Positions 1 to 10,068 of a stretch of DNA of 64,000 bases are shown here, piece after piece. This stretch comes from Henricia sp. BOLD:AAB3569 (Eukaryota > Echinodermata > Asteroidea > Spinulosida > Echinasteridae): NCBI GenBank assembly GCA_037783545.1, contig JBBELK010000329.1, positions 2,246,501 to 2,310,500 on the forward strand, written 5' to 3'. Every line of letters starts with the position of its first letter. Positions within the stretch are counted from its first letter, which is position 1. The notes under the pieces are model-generated. The model saw only the letters and a list, made by a program, of their open reading frames with translations, did no database searches and had not been told where the DNA came from. Made by a program: the position numbers and the translations under genes.

Positions 1-166
1 TTGAAGTCATCGTGCGCCATCTTACTACACTAATGTAGGTCAAAGCCTTGTCTACATATAACTGGAGTGCAAGCGATCGAATGGACTGGCAGTCTATATG
101 CAAACAATTCAGTGCCTTTGTGAAGTAAGATGGCCGATGTGTTGCTTCGATTCTCGCATATATTAA

Positions 167-992
167 AGGTACACACCGGCCTACTGTTTACATGATTTAG
201 TGATGTAGCAGCATTGACAATACTTTTTTGATGGTCGTTGTGAAAAAAGATCATCAAAATATCCCGTAATTTACTAAAGAAGTGCAAAATTAACAAAAAC
301 GGTCAAAAGACGGGTTATACGCTTTACAAGCCGTTGCAACTACGCGAGAGCCTCACGACTTTGTCACAAACGATTCGCTCTTCTCCTGCTCAGGATATCT
401 TCAATTTTCTGCTCACGATTTTACTGGACAGCCCGGACGACCGAATAGGAATTTCCGTTTTCTTTTGAGGAGTTGGCATCATGTTTTTTTCTTCACGAAC
501 GTACACCGAAGCAACACGCCTGTGTGTGTGTGCACTCAGGCTATTTGCCATGCTGCGCGGGGCAAATATCATACACTCCACGGTAGCCTGCCGTAGCACG
601 CGCTCACTCCCGTTCTCCGGACTCTCGAAACAAATTATGTTAGAATTTTCATACTTATGTTTAACTTTGTTTCATACCTGTATAAATAGTCTTTTTTTTG
701 TCAATTACTTATAAATATCGGGGGAAAATCAGAGTTGAATTTGGTGCAGTTCTGCAGTAACAAACTTTTATACGGCTGGAAATACAACTAACTCACAAGA
801 CCACGTGACTTTTCGGAACCAGAATTTGGTTCCGAAACGTCACGTGACCTTGAATTTTTCAAAAGTGCTAAAAAACGGCCAAATTGGACGGCGTCTTTTC
901 AGGATATATCTAATTTACTCTCGAAGGCGCTTCAGAATAATGTGTGGGTCTATTTCGAGCCCAAAATAGCCCAACAAAGCCGGTGTGTTCCT
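167..992. mobile_element. TTAA-flanked inverted-repeat element in intron 6 of EGF copy G0
   Basis: The termini AGGTACACACCGGC and its near-perfect inverse GCCGGTGTGTTCCT are bordered by TTAA at 163-166 and 993-996. The homologous introns of G1 (near 25890) and G2 (near 59549) carry the uninterrupted site ATATTAATTTGC, so this is a real insertion with a 4-bp TTAA duplication. That target is typical of piggyBac-type transposases, but the ends do not start with the classical CCC. No transposase frame is visible, so it is non-autonomous. An internal hairpin lies at 802-844 (GGAACCA/TTGGTTCC flanked by CACGTG). Confidence 0.8.
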
Positions 993-1100
993 TTAATTTG
1001 CTATTACATTGTTCATGTGGTTTACACATACTGCGACTTGATGAGTGTGTACTATCAGATGGTAGACCTTTTTAGACTCGTAGACTAATGGTATAGCATA

Positions 1101-1345
1101 AGAACATCAGGTCCTTTTCCACGCCTTTTCAGCCCTCTCTGGAGGCGGTGGTTCATTTCCAGCCTTTCACCTCTGGCGTCCCGGGTTCGATTCCAGGGCG
1201 GGTATGTGGATTGGGTTTGCAGTCACTAATTAACTGCGTGGGGTTTCCCCAGGATATTTCTCTGGGGTTTTTCTCCTACTTCTAAAACTGCATCTCCTTG
1301 GCTTCTGTGTCATCTCAAATTGATACTAAAGTAAAGTTAAAGCTA
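1101..1345 (+). repeat. SINE-like repeat with B-box motif, intron 6 of G0
   Basis: A pol III B-box-like stretch (GGTTCGATTCC, 1184-1194) is followed by a region with the paired words GGGGTTTCCCC and CTGGGGTTTTTCTCC. The same block occurs in intron 6 of G1 (about 26006-26235) and G2 (about 59665-59894), where the B box has changed. A good A box is not visible, so a tRNA-derived SINE is only the best guess. Confidence 0.35.
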
Positions 1346-1567
1346 ATACCACTACTAATAGTAGATGACATAAAGAGTCTTAGTTGCCGAAGATGCCATA
1401 GAATTAGCAACAATGACCACGCCCTCTGGGATGGTTATAAATGGTTGGCTGCGTTCTGGCTAAACTAGTCAAACTTCAGTCAAACTCCACCGCATGATTC
1501 ATAAGCGAACCCCTCACAGCTCAGACACCGTTTCCTAAACTCGAAACCTTTCCATTATACCCTATAG

Positions 1568-2118
1568 AACCCTGTGCCTCTAAGCCATGTGGTGCTGGTG
1601 AATGCCGCGCTATGTCTGACCAGAGACACTTATGTAGATGCCTTGACGGCTACATCGGTACTTCTTGCGATAGGTAAGCGTCTGGATCTTCTTTTAAAAT
1701 ATATACCATTTCACACAAAGTCTTCTACCATATTTAGATGAGACTATATATCAATATATTGACATAAGTTACTGACGTGACGTCATATCTGTCGCAGAGA
1801 TGCCAACATTCACGATTTAGGCGCAGTTTGTACAATTTATTGTTTCATCCAATGACGATCAGTATTGTGACATAATTATAGAATGCATAGCTTCAAATGT
1901 GGGGTTTAAATATGGCTTGGGTATAAAGTCATACAATTTCGTATCCAAACTCGGTGCCCTGTGACAAATTACAGTTTTTCAAAGTGTAATGTCGGCATCT
2001 CTGCTGTTGATATGAAAATGGCATATAGGCCTATTAGCATAAAAACCACATGAAACATTGATATAAGCATTTCTCACTTTATATCTTTTCTGTTACTTGT
2101 TTTCATTTCAGCCGTTAG
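1568..2118 (+). CDS. Secreted five-EGF protein, copy G0, 3' end only (exons 7 and 8)
   Basis: Only the last two coding exons of this upstream copy fall in the window. Exon 7 (1568-1673) follows a pyrimidine-rich CCCTATAG acceptor, enters in phase 1 and ends at a GTAAGC donor. It encodes one EGF-like module with all six cysteines in EGF spacing (motifs KPCGAGEC, CRCLDGYIG, SCD). Exon 8 starts at 2112 after TTTCATTTCAG and adds one Arg codon before the stop TAG at 2116-2118. Compared with exon 7 of G1, 14 of about 36 codons differ and every difference changes the amino acid, while cysteines and framework glycines are kept. Exons 1-6 lie left of the window. EGF modules of this type fold as disulfide-bonded extracellular domains; the partner is unknown. 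Confidence 0.75.
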
Positions 2119-2229
2119 AGTCAATGCATCGGAAGACGCGGACAGCTGAACTTATTAATACACCTTGATTTCGTTATACGTGGTTGAAATTCATAGTGTC
2201 AATTAAACTTATAGTAGTGCATGTAATTT

Positions 2230-2235
2230 AATAAA
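2230..2235 (+). terminator. Polyadenylation signal AATAAA, copy G0
   Basis: AATAAA lies 112 bases after the G0 stop codon in the 3' UTR. The same hexamer is at 61000-61005 behind G2, but reads AACAAA at 27366-27371 behind G1. No other feature is seen in the flank from here to the LINE relic at about 3.0 kb. Confidence 0.55.
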
Positions 2236-2999
2236 GAAAATAAATCATTACTGCACTTTGGTCACATTATAAACCCAAAAGAATATTTACAACAGGGTTT
2301 GTTATAGCGAACATTACTTTGTGCGCTCACAGACGTTATCAATTCCTGCGAGTATGTAATTTATGCGAAAGATTATCTGAAATAGTCAAACGATTTCGTG
2401 TTAAGAAAATGACTCAGCTATGTTTTGGATCTCCTTATCGTCATACTTTTTAACATCTGAGAAATGTTTCATAAGCTCGGGCTAAAATAAAAACCATCAA
2501 TCACACTGTTCTGAGAAACAAAATACAGCAAACTTATGGTGACAGGCTAAATTTTTGGATGCAATTTATGATGGTCCAATAAAGTAGCAGAATCTATAAC
2601 ACCAAAAGCTTTGTTTCCGTTATTGTTTTGTAGTATCAGAGGGAAAATTATATACACGTTCTCTAGTTGAGACTCCATGCACTAAATCTATGTACACATG
2701 TAGCATGACATAAAAATCCAAAGGTTTAAAAAAAAAAAAACGTGATCGATATTTTCTTATTGATAAAATCATGTTTTCTAACCAAATTTAAACTTTTTTG
2801 GGACATTATGGTGTCATAATTAGAAAAATTAGTGGCGAACGTGTACTACGGTATTTATACCCTTGTCTAATTCGCAGCCAAAATTGCACAGTGAAAGGCT
2901 GACGTTACTCTGCGATGTGATTACAGCATGATATGTCAGTGGCAGAGGTACTCGATCCCCTATACTGCCATATAGACCGTATCCAATGTAGCTGCCATC

Positions 3000-4180
3000 T
3001 TGTACGGAAACTTACCATGGCTTGATGGAGAATTGCTCCAACTAATGCGCCAACGAGATCGTGCACATAGTGTAGCTAAAAAGTCGCGCTCATCGAAAAA
3101 TTGGGATATGTACAAAAAGTTAAGAAATTATGTTACTAACAAAGTTAGACAAAAGAAAAGCGAATATTTCACTTCGGCAATTGAGAAAAATAAGGATAAC
3201 TCATCACTCTTGTGGAAGAAACTTAAAGAAGTCCTTCCCAATAAACAAAAATGTGTCCCGAGTTCAATCATCTCCTCAAACGGAGAATATGTTGATGACC
3301 CTATACCGACATCGCAAATAATTTCAATGAATATTTTTCAATAATTGGTGTACGTATGTCCGCTGAGAATCACACAAGTTCAAATAAGGCCGATGATTCT
3401 CACGACCATTCTCTTGTTTCTTCACCAGATTACGAACATTGTTCTCTCCCTAGTATCCCAGAAGAGTTCGTCAAAAAGCAAATTGCATCTTTGTCGGTTG
3501 GGAAAGCAACATGCCCGGATGGTATTAGCGTTAATATGATTAAAATGGCTGCACCTTTTATTACTAAGTCTTTAACGCATATATTTAACCTCTCCATAAT
3601 AAATGAACAGTATCCCAAAGCATGGAAACATGCTTCAGTTACACCTATTCATAAAGGAGGCGATAGGTGCAACGCATGTAATTACCGACCTATATCAATC
3701 TTGCCGATTATCTCTAAATTCCTAGAAAGATGGATACACTCGATCATGTACTCGTACCTTGATGAAAATAATTTCATTCCTGTTTGTCAATCTGGATTTC
3801 GGCCTTTGCACTCGACAGAAAGTACACTAAACGATTTAACAAACGAGTGTCTTCAAGCTATGGATCACGGGAGAATGACCGGAACAGTTTTCCTAGATTT
3901 CAGTAGGCATTTGACTGCGTTGACCATAACATTCTTTTAGAAAAATCAGAAAAGCTGAACATGTCGATTTCGGCAATAAACTGGTTTAAGTCCTATCTCA
4001 GTGATCGCAGTCAAACCGTTAATATTAGTAAACATATATCAAAATCCTTGCCTATAAGTGTCGGTGTACCACAAGGATCAATTCTGGGCCCATTATTGTT
4101 TCTTGTATATACATAATTACGACCTGCCTCTTTATGTATCCGATAAGCTATATATGTATGCCGATTACTCTACATGCGGA
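3000..4180 (+). pseudogene. LINE reverse transcriptase relic (CR1/Jockey-like), I1
   Basis: Open stretches encode the linker and reverse transcriptase of a non-LTR retrotransposon: PWLDGELLQLMRQRD, then KATCPDGIS, YRPISILP, SGFRPLHSTEST, FLDFS, GVPQGSILGP and a YADY motif where YADD is expected. The endonuclease domain is missing (5' truncation). The frame breaks near 3325-3360, 3903 (just after FLDFS) and 4110 (after the GVPQGS block). The second catalytic aspartate of YADD is Tyr here and in copy 28135, but still Asp in copy 62144. The copy is dead; its family was inferred from motif wording, not from a search. Confidence 0.85.
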
Positions 4181-4274
4181 ATCGTCAATTTGGCCATCTA
4201 CGATGTCTAGAAACATTGGACAAATTTCGGACAACGTTCTGAGCCGCATTCCCTGGGCGACGCCATCTTAGCTG

Positions 4275-4525
4275 ATATGCTGGACGCGTGGTGGCGCTTC
4301 TCGGTCAAGGAGCCCGGCTGTGCAATATGCATAATTCATATTGACGTCCGTGTGTTTATCCCAGCTGGCAATACGTCACTCGCACAGTTCGATAACTATA
4401 TAGCTGCACTGCGCGCGTGACGTACTTGCCAGCTGGGATAAACACATGCGACGTCAATATGAATTATGCATATTGCACAGTTAGCTGGGCTCCTTGACGT
4501 CTCATGATCGAGAAGCGCCAGCATA
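4275..4525. repeat. Long fold-back (inverted repeat), I1
   Basis: The two halves are inverse copies. ATATGCTGG, GGCGCTTCTCG, TCAAGGAGCCC, GTGCAATATGCATAATTC and TTTATCCCAGCTGGCAA occur in order on the left and as reverse complements on the right, around a short spacer near 4385-4415. Arms are roughly 110-120 bases with a few gaps. It lies directly behind the LINE relic in all three intergenic blocks (also 29410-29660 and 63412-63661). It resembles a fold-back MITE; no target duplication was identified. Confidence 0.7.
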
Positions 4526-4572
4526 TTAGTCTGGTACCCGGACCAAAAATCTTTTGACTAGACTGAATTTAA

Positions 4573-5398
4573 AGGAACACGTTGCCTTCGGGTTGCGCTT
4601 TATTGGGCGTTTTGGGGCTATTACAAGCGTTTGAAGTATAATGAGCACGATCTGAAAGATGTTTAAAAAGTAGAATATAATGATCCACACAAACGTGCCT
4701 TAGAAATACTTCAATTTTGCGTAATTTCTCGAAGCAGCACGCTCCGCCATTTATGGGAGTCAAAATCTTGACTCCCATAAATGGCGGAGAAATTATATTA
4801 GTCTTATTTCCAGTCGCAGCTGTTGAAATACTTCTGAACAATTATTTCATTAAAAAATTTCGTATTGTCATCAGTTTTTTTAATTCGTGTCTACAATAAC
4901 CATTGGGTATAAATCATCCAAGTCCTTTCTATCGGTTTGTCCCATGACAATATTCTTACCCTGAATGGCGAGGTTTTCGTTTTTTCTTTTTTGACGCGTC
5001 TGCTGTGTTCTCTTCAGTCTTGACGATCCATTTTTTGAAAGCCAGTCGGTGTGTGTGTGTCTAAGTGTTTACATTTCACACATGTCTCGGGAGGCAGAGA
5101 ATGGTTTGGTACCTTGCGTTCATCTGATAGGTCTACCTGACCACTGGCTACGGCGCCAGCCTAACTCCTGTTCGTCGCTGCATTTTGCCCACTACCCGGA
5201 CGATCGTATTGACGGCTTGAAATACGTATACATTTCGCGGGACATGTAGTGGGGGTCAGAGGTCAGTGTTTTTTTTTTTTAATTACCATTCACTAATTAT
5301 AACACATTAAATGTGTTTTATTGCAAGAACAACTCTTAATAAGTATAAGGAACACCCTCAAACGTGAGATTTCGTGAAATCTGAAGGCAACGTTTCCT
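4573..5398. mobile_element. TTAA-flanked element with internal hairpin, I1
   Basis: Ends AGGAACACGTTGCCTTC and GAAGGCAACGTTTCCT form terminal inverted repeats next to TTAA at 4569-4572 and 5399-5402. Block I3 has the unoccupied site GAATTTAAGGTCCGG near 63702-63716, so the insertion and TTAA duplication are directly shown. A hairpin with perfect 22-bp arms and loop AATC sits at 4742-4789. No transposase is visible. The copy in I2 is 29708-30533. Confidence 0.85.
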
Positions 5399-5402
5399 TT
5401 AA

Positions 5403-5928
5403 GGTCCGGCAGCCGCCAATTCCGCCATTTTGAAACAGGAGGAATTCCTCCTTTTTCCGAAGGTTCCCGAAGTTACCCGAATGCACGTCCGGTCGTCCGG
5501 ACGTTACTGTTAATCGTCGGGTACAATTCGTCATTGTTTCGAGAATTTGAATTGACGTCGCGTGCACGTACGCGTGCCGCTGCGTGTGTATTTATGGTGA
5601 TGCCACGGATTTAAAACTACGCAGTGTATTATGGGGCGCCGTTCGTCAACTAATTATTTAGGCGAATTATAGCATGTTTTTTCCATGGTTTATTTTAATT
5701 CTGTGTAAATCATGCATTTGTGTCAAAGGCCGTTTATGGTTTACAAACCTTTAAAACATCGTTTTGTACCAACACGATTCTTTACAAAACAGGAAATATA
5801 CATGTAGTGTACGAATTCATTATTTACAAATAATGAAAATGTTAACTCGGCGTTCCATACTTTATAAATAAAACCGACGAGTGTACATTTCAATGGTTTA
5901 CAAACAAGAGAATCGTATCGTTCATGGA
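5403..5928. other. Intergenic, no gene seen
   Basis: A mostly unique-looking stretch begins GGTCCGGCAGCCGCC. The bases CGGTC at 5469-5473 are the site where the Gypsy element entered the I2 copy. The end of I3 (63709-64000) matches this stretch. Nothing coding was recognised. Confidence 0.5.
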
Positions 5929-6806
5929 CATCGATCCGATGTCTAGTTTCGGTAAAATCGTGGGGAAACTTTGAGACCCGATCCGTGCGATGAAATACCG
6001 ACTTTCACCATGCGCGAGAGCGGAGAGGTCAACACAATCTAGACTGGTTTGCTGTCCTCATACATCCTCTTGCAACAGTGCCCCTTTAACGCACTCCCCA
6101 ACTCCTGCGTACAGTGGCCCTGTTAAAAAAGGCCCCATTTGGCGGTGGGACTAGCGACAAAAATCTTGTCGCCTCTGCTGGACCAATCAGAACGCTTGCA
6201 GTGCATTGTAGCACGATTGCAGGCATTCAAATGTAACAGCAGATTGTAAACACCGTGCATGCATGTGATACATGTACTCGGTAATGCTGGCCGTTGTCCG
6301 CGTCGGCGATTGGCTGCTATACTGGGGAATCCGTTCCATTACATTCGTCAGCATGCATCCCTGTTATTAATGTGAACAACTGCGGAGTAAATAAGGTTCG
6401 TCGTTTGAAAGTTTGGTAGGAATGGGACAGTCATAAGGAACGGAACCCAATACAATTTCTGTAAAGTATAGAAATTGTTTCCTTTTCGGCATAACATGAC
6501 CGAATTGATTAAATTACATCAAAATTACTCGGGCGTGAGTTGGCTCAAGACAACAGCCGGCTCGCTCCACAGATTTGCGTGTATTTCCTCAGGGTATTGC
6601 ACGTCGCTTCGCATAGTGGAAATTCCCTGAGATCTCAGGATGTTCATCTTACGACGAAGGGAAGTAAATTGAGGTTGTGGAACCATGCAGTCTAGTGTTG
6701 ACCTCTCCGCTCTCGCGCATTTGATTTTTTGTTAAAGTCGGTATTTTATCGCACGGGGTCGCAAACTTTCCCCACGATTTCACCGAAACTAGACATCGGA
6801 TCGATG
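5929..6806. mobile_element. Element with about 120-bp inverted arms, I1
   Basis: The left arm (5929 to about 6050) contains CATCGATCCGATGTCTAG, TCGTGGGGAAA and GCGCGAGAGCGGAGAGGTC. The right arm (about 6684-6806) is its diverged reverse complement, ending GACATCGGATCGATG. About 630 bases separate the arms and hold no recognisable coding region, so it looks like a non-autonomous DNA element. The copy in I2 is 36661-37538. Confidence 0.6.
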
Positions 6807-7151
6807 CGTACTCTTCGGAATCTTTGCAAACTGGGGCGAGTGCACCTATTGAGCAAATATCAGAGCCATGGGACAAATTTCATTTGCGTGAGTTTGCCAC
6901 AGATTTGGAGTACATTAGACGACAGGGCTGAGGGTTCCTGAAGCACTGCTCGCGGGGCTAAAGCGCTAGCTGCATTGCCTGGAATATACTGGGAAGCGTA
7001 GCCAGTTGGTTATTAAATTTGCTAAGCAAGAGTAGGATTTTTAGCAGAGCATGTCTGGGTAATGATAAGCGGGGTTGCTCTGTTGATTGTTGCTTACGTG
7101 CAAAAGAGTATAAAGTAAGTTGGCTAATAGCAAAAATGGCGTAAAAAAGGG
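6807..7151. other. Intergenic, no gene seen
   Basis: A run of about 345 bases between the inverted-arm element and the 36-bp palindrome. It holds no recognisable coding or repeat signal. Confidence 0.4.
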
Positions 7152-7187
7152 GGTTAAACTCGGCTAAGCGCTTAGCCGAGTTTAACC
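7152..7187. repeat. Perfect 36-bp palindrome at edge of virus-like module, I1
   Basis: Eighteen bases (GGTTAAACTCGGCTAAGC) are followed at once by their exact reverse complement, with no spacer. They are flanked by AAAATGGCGTAAAAAA and TTTTTCACGCCATTTTT, which also pair. The whole of about 7131-7210 can therefore form one long hairpin. It lies just behind the stop of the leftmost minus-strand gene of the virus-like module and may be a terminus or bidirectional transcription end. The copy in I2 is 37884-37919. Confidence 0.8.
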
Positions 7188-7212
7188 ATCTTTTTCACGC
7201 CATTTTTACGTT

Positions 7213-7545
7213 TACTAGACCACTTTATAAATCAAATAGCCAATTCCCACGATAGCTAAATATCCCACTATTAAAGAGGTCTTTTCTTCTTCGTGGTCTC
7301 CAGATGTCACTTCGTCGTCTAGTTCAGTTCTATTAACCAATTTTGTTTTTTCTTCTTGATTAATTTTGGAAGTAATTACACGATCCACAGCCTCGATCGG
7401 TATTGGTTTGCGGTATTGGTTCGACTTCTTTATCGTCTCTTAAATTTGTCGCCGTTTCTAATTTAGATTTGTTGTAAGTATCAAATTCTTTTGGTTTTGG
7501 TTTTGGTCGTGGCATAGGTATACTTTGAAATTCGCCGGCTTCCAT
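7213..7545 (-). pseudogene. Proline-rich small membrane protein, virus-like module, broken (I1)
   Basis: The reading starts at ATG 7545 with a proline- and lysine-rich segment (PMPRPKPKPKEF) and runs 61 codons to a stop at 7360. A second frame overlapping this end continues with an acidic stretch and a C-terminal hydrophobic segment (YLAIVGIGYLIYKVV), ending at about 7213. The switch lies near a short direct repeat (CAATACC twice, about 7385-7405), so a small duplication probably broke the frame before the segmental duplication; both copies share it. A virion or membrane-associated role is inferred from composition only. The I2 copy is 37945-38277. Confidence 0.4.
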
Positions 7546-7589
7546 GCTGTTTATTTGAGTAGTGACTCGCTACTCATGTCTAACGGTTA

Positions 7590-7807
7590 ATGTTTAGCCG
7601 GCGGCGTGCTTTTAAACTCACTTTCACCCTCAACGCCTGTAGGTTGTTCGTTTAATTTTTGATTAACCCCAGTCTGTAAATTTCTAGTAGCAATCTGTAG
7701 GTTATTGTTGTATCCATCGTGTACGCCTATACAAGTCCATATCAGAAGGAATACGATACAACCTAGGCTTCAAGACGAAATTAAGGGGGCTCCTTGCATA
7801 CTGTAAT
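7590..7807 (-). pseudogene. Small protein with one membrane segment, virus-like module (I1)
   Basis: One minus-strand frame reads through a hydrophobic segment (GCIVFLLIWTCIGV), a Gln/Asn-rich tail and the end TPPAKH. A stop codon lies near the proposed N-terminus, so it may be dead or start later. It sits between the 258-aa gene and the proline-rich gene on the same strand, as in a compact viral gene cluster. The family was not recognised. The I2 copy is about 38322-38539. Confidence 0.3.
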
Positions 7808-7826
7808 TATGAGTATTGAAACTGAT

Positions 7827-8603
7827 TTATACTAGTTTCAATGTCTTCGACAATACTGCTAAATTGGCGTCTAAGCCGGTACTCGGTGATAATATGCTAG
7901 TTTTTGTTTGGGTTTGGGCACCTAACAGCGAGTGTACGTAAGCTATTATCGATTCATTTATTTTTGTAACCCCTATGTTTGTAAATACAATAGTAGAGGG
8001 TATAAAATCTTTCCACGCATCTACAACTTGAGCAGACTGTTGAAAAAACGTTACCGTATAAGTAGATCCGTGGACAGATCCCTTAGGCGGCTCTGGCCAG
8101 CCAAAACCCATTTTAGTCGAGTTTACGTATTTGCCAGTTATTATTCCTAAATCTGTGGCGTCGTAATTTCTACCTGGAACGATTCCACCACCGTAATGAG
8201 CAGTTCCAAGTCCATTAGAGTACTCGTCTCTAGTTTTTTTGAAAGAATGAGTTTGATCTGCGCCAAACAACCTACACGTGTCTACAAAAGCTCTATGGTC
8301 AATGTTGTTGTTTACTTTATTAAAGATATTATCGCTGGGTATACTAACTTCCATTGCGTAAAGTAACCTTCTTATTGTAAAGTAAACGTGGAAATTAAAT
8401 ATTGACGAAACGAATGCGTCGCTCGAATTCAATAAAACTGTGCCTAGCCCGCATCCACTAGTAGCGCACCATACGACAAAATTAAACCGATTCTGATAAA
8501 AAGACATTGGGTCCAAAGACCAGCGATCAACAACCTCGTCTGTAGTAACCCTAGGCATTTTGTTTACAATAATTTCTAACCGCGATAAAGATGACAAATC
8601 CAT
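7827..8603 (-). CDS. 258-aa virus-like protein, intact frame (I1)
   Basis: An uninterrupted frame from ATG 8603 to a stop at 7827. The N-terminal part has a basic helix (LSRLEIIVNKMPR) followed by FYQNRFNFVVWCATSGCG; the middle is Asn/Asp-rich (IPSDNIFNKVNNNIDH) and the C-terminal half is Gly/Ser/Thr-rich with a beta-rich look. No signal peptide or membrane segment is seen. I could not assign a family. Size and surroundings (opposite-strand paralogues, tiny membrane proteins, AT-rich 32-bp divergent spacer) suggest a structural or virion protein of a small dsDNA virus or Polinton-like element. The I2 copy (38559-39335) differs by two visible residues and is also open, unlike its neighbours, so it may be under constraint or simply young. 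Confidence 0.5.
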   Translation of the reverse strand: MDLSSLSRLEIIVNKMPRVTTDEVVDRWSLDPMSFYQNRFNFVVWCATSGCGLGTVLLNSSDAFVSSIFNFHVYFTIRRLLYAMEVSIPSDNIFNKVNNNIDHRAFVDTCRLFGADQTHSFKKTRDEYSNGLGTAHYGGGIVPGRNYDATDLGIITGKYVNSTKMGFGWPEPPKGSVHGSTYTVTFFQQSAQVVDAWKDFIPSTIVFTNIGVTKINESIIAYVHSLLGAQTQTKTSILSPSTGLDANLAVLSKTLKLV

Positions 8604-8635
8604 TTAGTTTTAATAATATATTTTATTTATATAAA
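8604..8635. promoter_or_regulatory. AT-rich divergent promoter spacer, virus-like module
   Basis: Only 32 bases separate the divergent ATGs at 8603 (minus) and 8636 (plus). They are almost pure A/T and contain TATTTTATTTATA, which can serve as a TATA-like element in either direction. Copy in I2: 39336-39367. Confidence 0.4.
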
Positions 8636-9360
8636 ATGAAACACACTTTTCTTGTCACGAGTAAATATCAAACTTTCTAATTAAATCCACCGATCGATAA
8701 CGGTTTTGGTTCTCTACGTAAAACGATTAGGCTTTTGAGCGTTAGTATGTCGTATACAATGTTGTATCATATTGATGAACAATTATATGTTTATTGGGGC
8801 GAAATTAAAAGAGAAGTCTTAGGACCAGGCCATGATTTTGTTGGCGAGATAATATTTGAACCTGGTCATTATTTCGTACAAAGTTTAATTGATGTATTTA
8901 TCTCTTATAATCTAGAATGGTTAAAGTTTTCTATTTAAAAAAATGGTGATTTAAAAGTAGGCTCTGGATACTTTATATATTTCGACCCAATTAATCATTT
9001 ACTTGATCCTGCATTGTTTTTAGGTATAAGAGACCCAGTTGTTGGTACTATTTATGCTGGTGATACTAAATGGGTCAATACTATATTACACCACGACTTT
9101 GGAAAACACCTAATGCTATTAACATTTATTGCAACCAGATTAGTTTAAAAAACAACTTTTACAACGGACGTCCTAGCATTTTGTTGGGGTCTATTCCAAC
9201 ACCTACATCTTTCAAACAAAAAAGCTTCACGGACAATGACGGGGTTCCTTTGATAAACGGCGTAATTAACGAGTTAAGCTTTCATCTAAAAGATTATAAA
9301 TATGAAGAACTCATGATCGATGATATAAAATTGATATTATGCGTCGATATTAGTAATTAA
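8636..9360 (+). pseudogene. Virus-like tandem paralogue P1 (I1)
   Basis: It begins ATGAAACACACTTTTCTTGT and contains the segments shared by all three paralogues: a start like KHTF, then PPIDN, RLLSVS, a YHID.EQL region and, near the end, GVPLINGVINEL followed by LILCVDI. A stop lies about 14 codons in, and the frame shifts around 8940 and 9085, so this copy is dead. The I2 version (39368-40106) has one break fewer and an open 120-codon 3' half. The protein family was not recognised; repeated short paralogues beside the 258-aa gene suggest minor structural proteins. Confidence 0.5.
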
Positions 9361-9382
9361 AAATGTATACATTATTAATAAG

Positions 9383-10031
9383 ATGAAGCACACTTTTCTT
9401 GTCACAGTAAAAATCAAACTTTCTAACTAAGCTCGCCGATCGACAATGTTGGCGGAGACAAAACAATTAGGCTGTTGAGTGCGAGTGTGCCCGTTGATAT
9501 ATTTTACCACATTGACATAGATAGATTATTGACTTGGGGCTAATATACTTTTGAAACCCTGGCGGGTGGTAGAAGAATTGTTAGACAAAATCGCGGAACC
9601 ATAAAAATAAAAAGGGGGTGGTATTCCTTTCAACGTTTGGTTGATGCAATTAATGAGTACAAGTTTGAATGGTTAAAGTTAGAAGCATTAGTAAACGACT
9701 TAAACATAGAATTAGAACGCTTCTTTTGTTATAGATTTTTACACAAATTGCTCATTTATTTGGGGTAATACAAGGCTTTTTCATTTATTCTTCGCCATTG
9801 ACTTTAGATACATACATTACGCCTTCTAAAGCTTTATTAGGTAATCTGTTAACGTCTTTTTTAAACGATCAAAATTATGGCCAGGTTATATCTAATAACT
9901 ACCTGGATAACTGCGGAGTTCCTTTGATAAATGGTATAATCAACGAGATTGAGTTTGACATTAAAGACTGTTATGGCTGTGAGATATTGTCGCGCCAAAT
10001 TGAACTTGTTTTATGCGTTGATGTCAAATAA
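9383..10031 (+). pseudogene. Virus-like tandem paralogue P2 (I1)
   Basis: It starts ATGAAGCACACTTTTCTTGT, 22 bases after P1, and ends with an open segment containing GVPLINGIINEI and LVLCVDVK, the same C-terminal signature as P1. There are stops and frame changes in the first half, and it is shortened in the middle relative to P1. Copy in I2: 40111-40760. Confidence 0.45.
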
Positions 10032-10068
10032 AAGTTAAATAATTAAAATAGTAACTGTAATTAATAAA

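Noticed and set aside
3000..3940. Active reverse transcriptase gene
   Set aside because: Truncated at the 5' end, frameshifted several times, and the catalytic Asp is changed in two of three copies.
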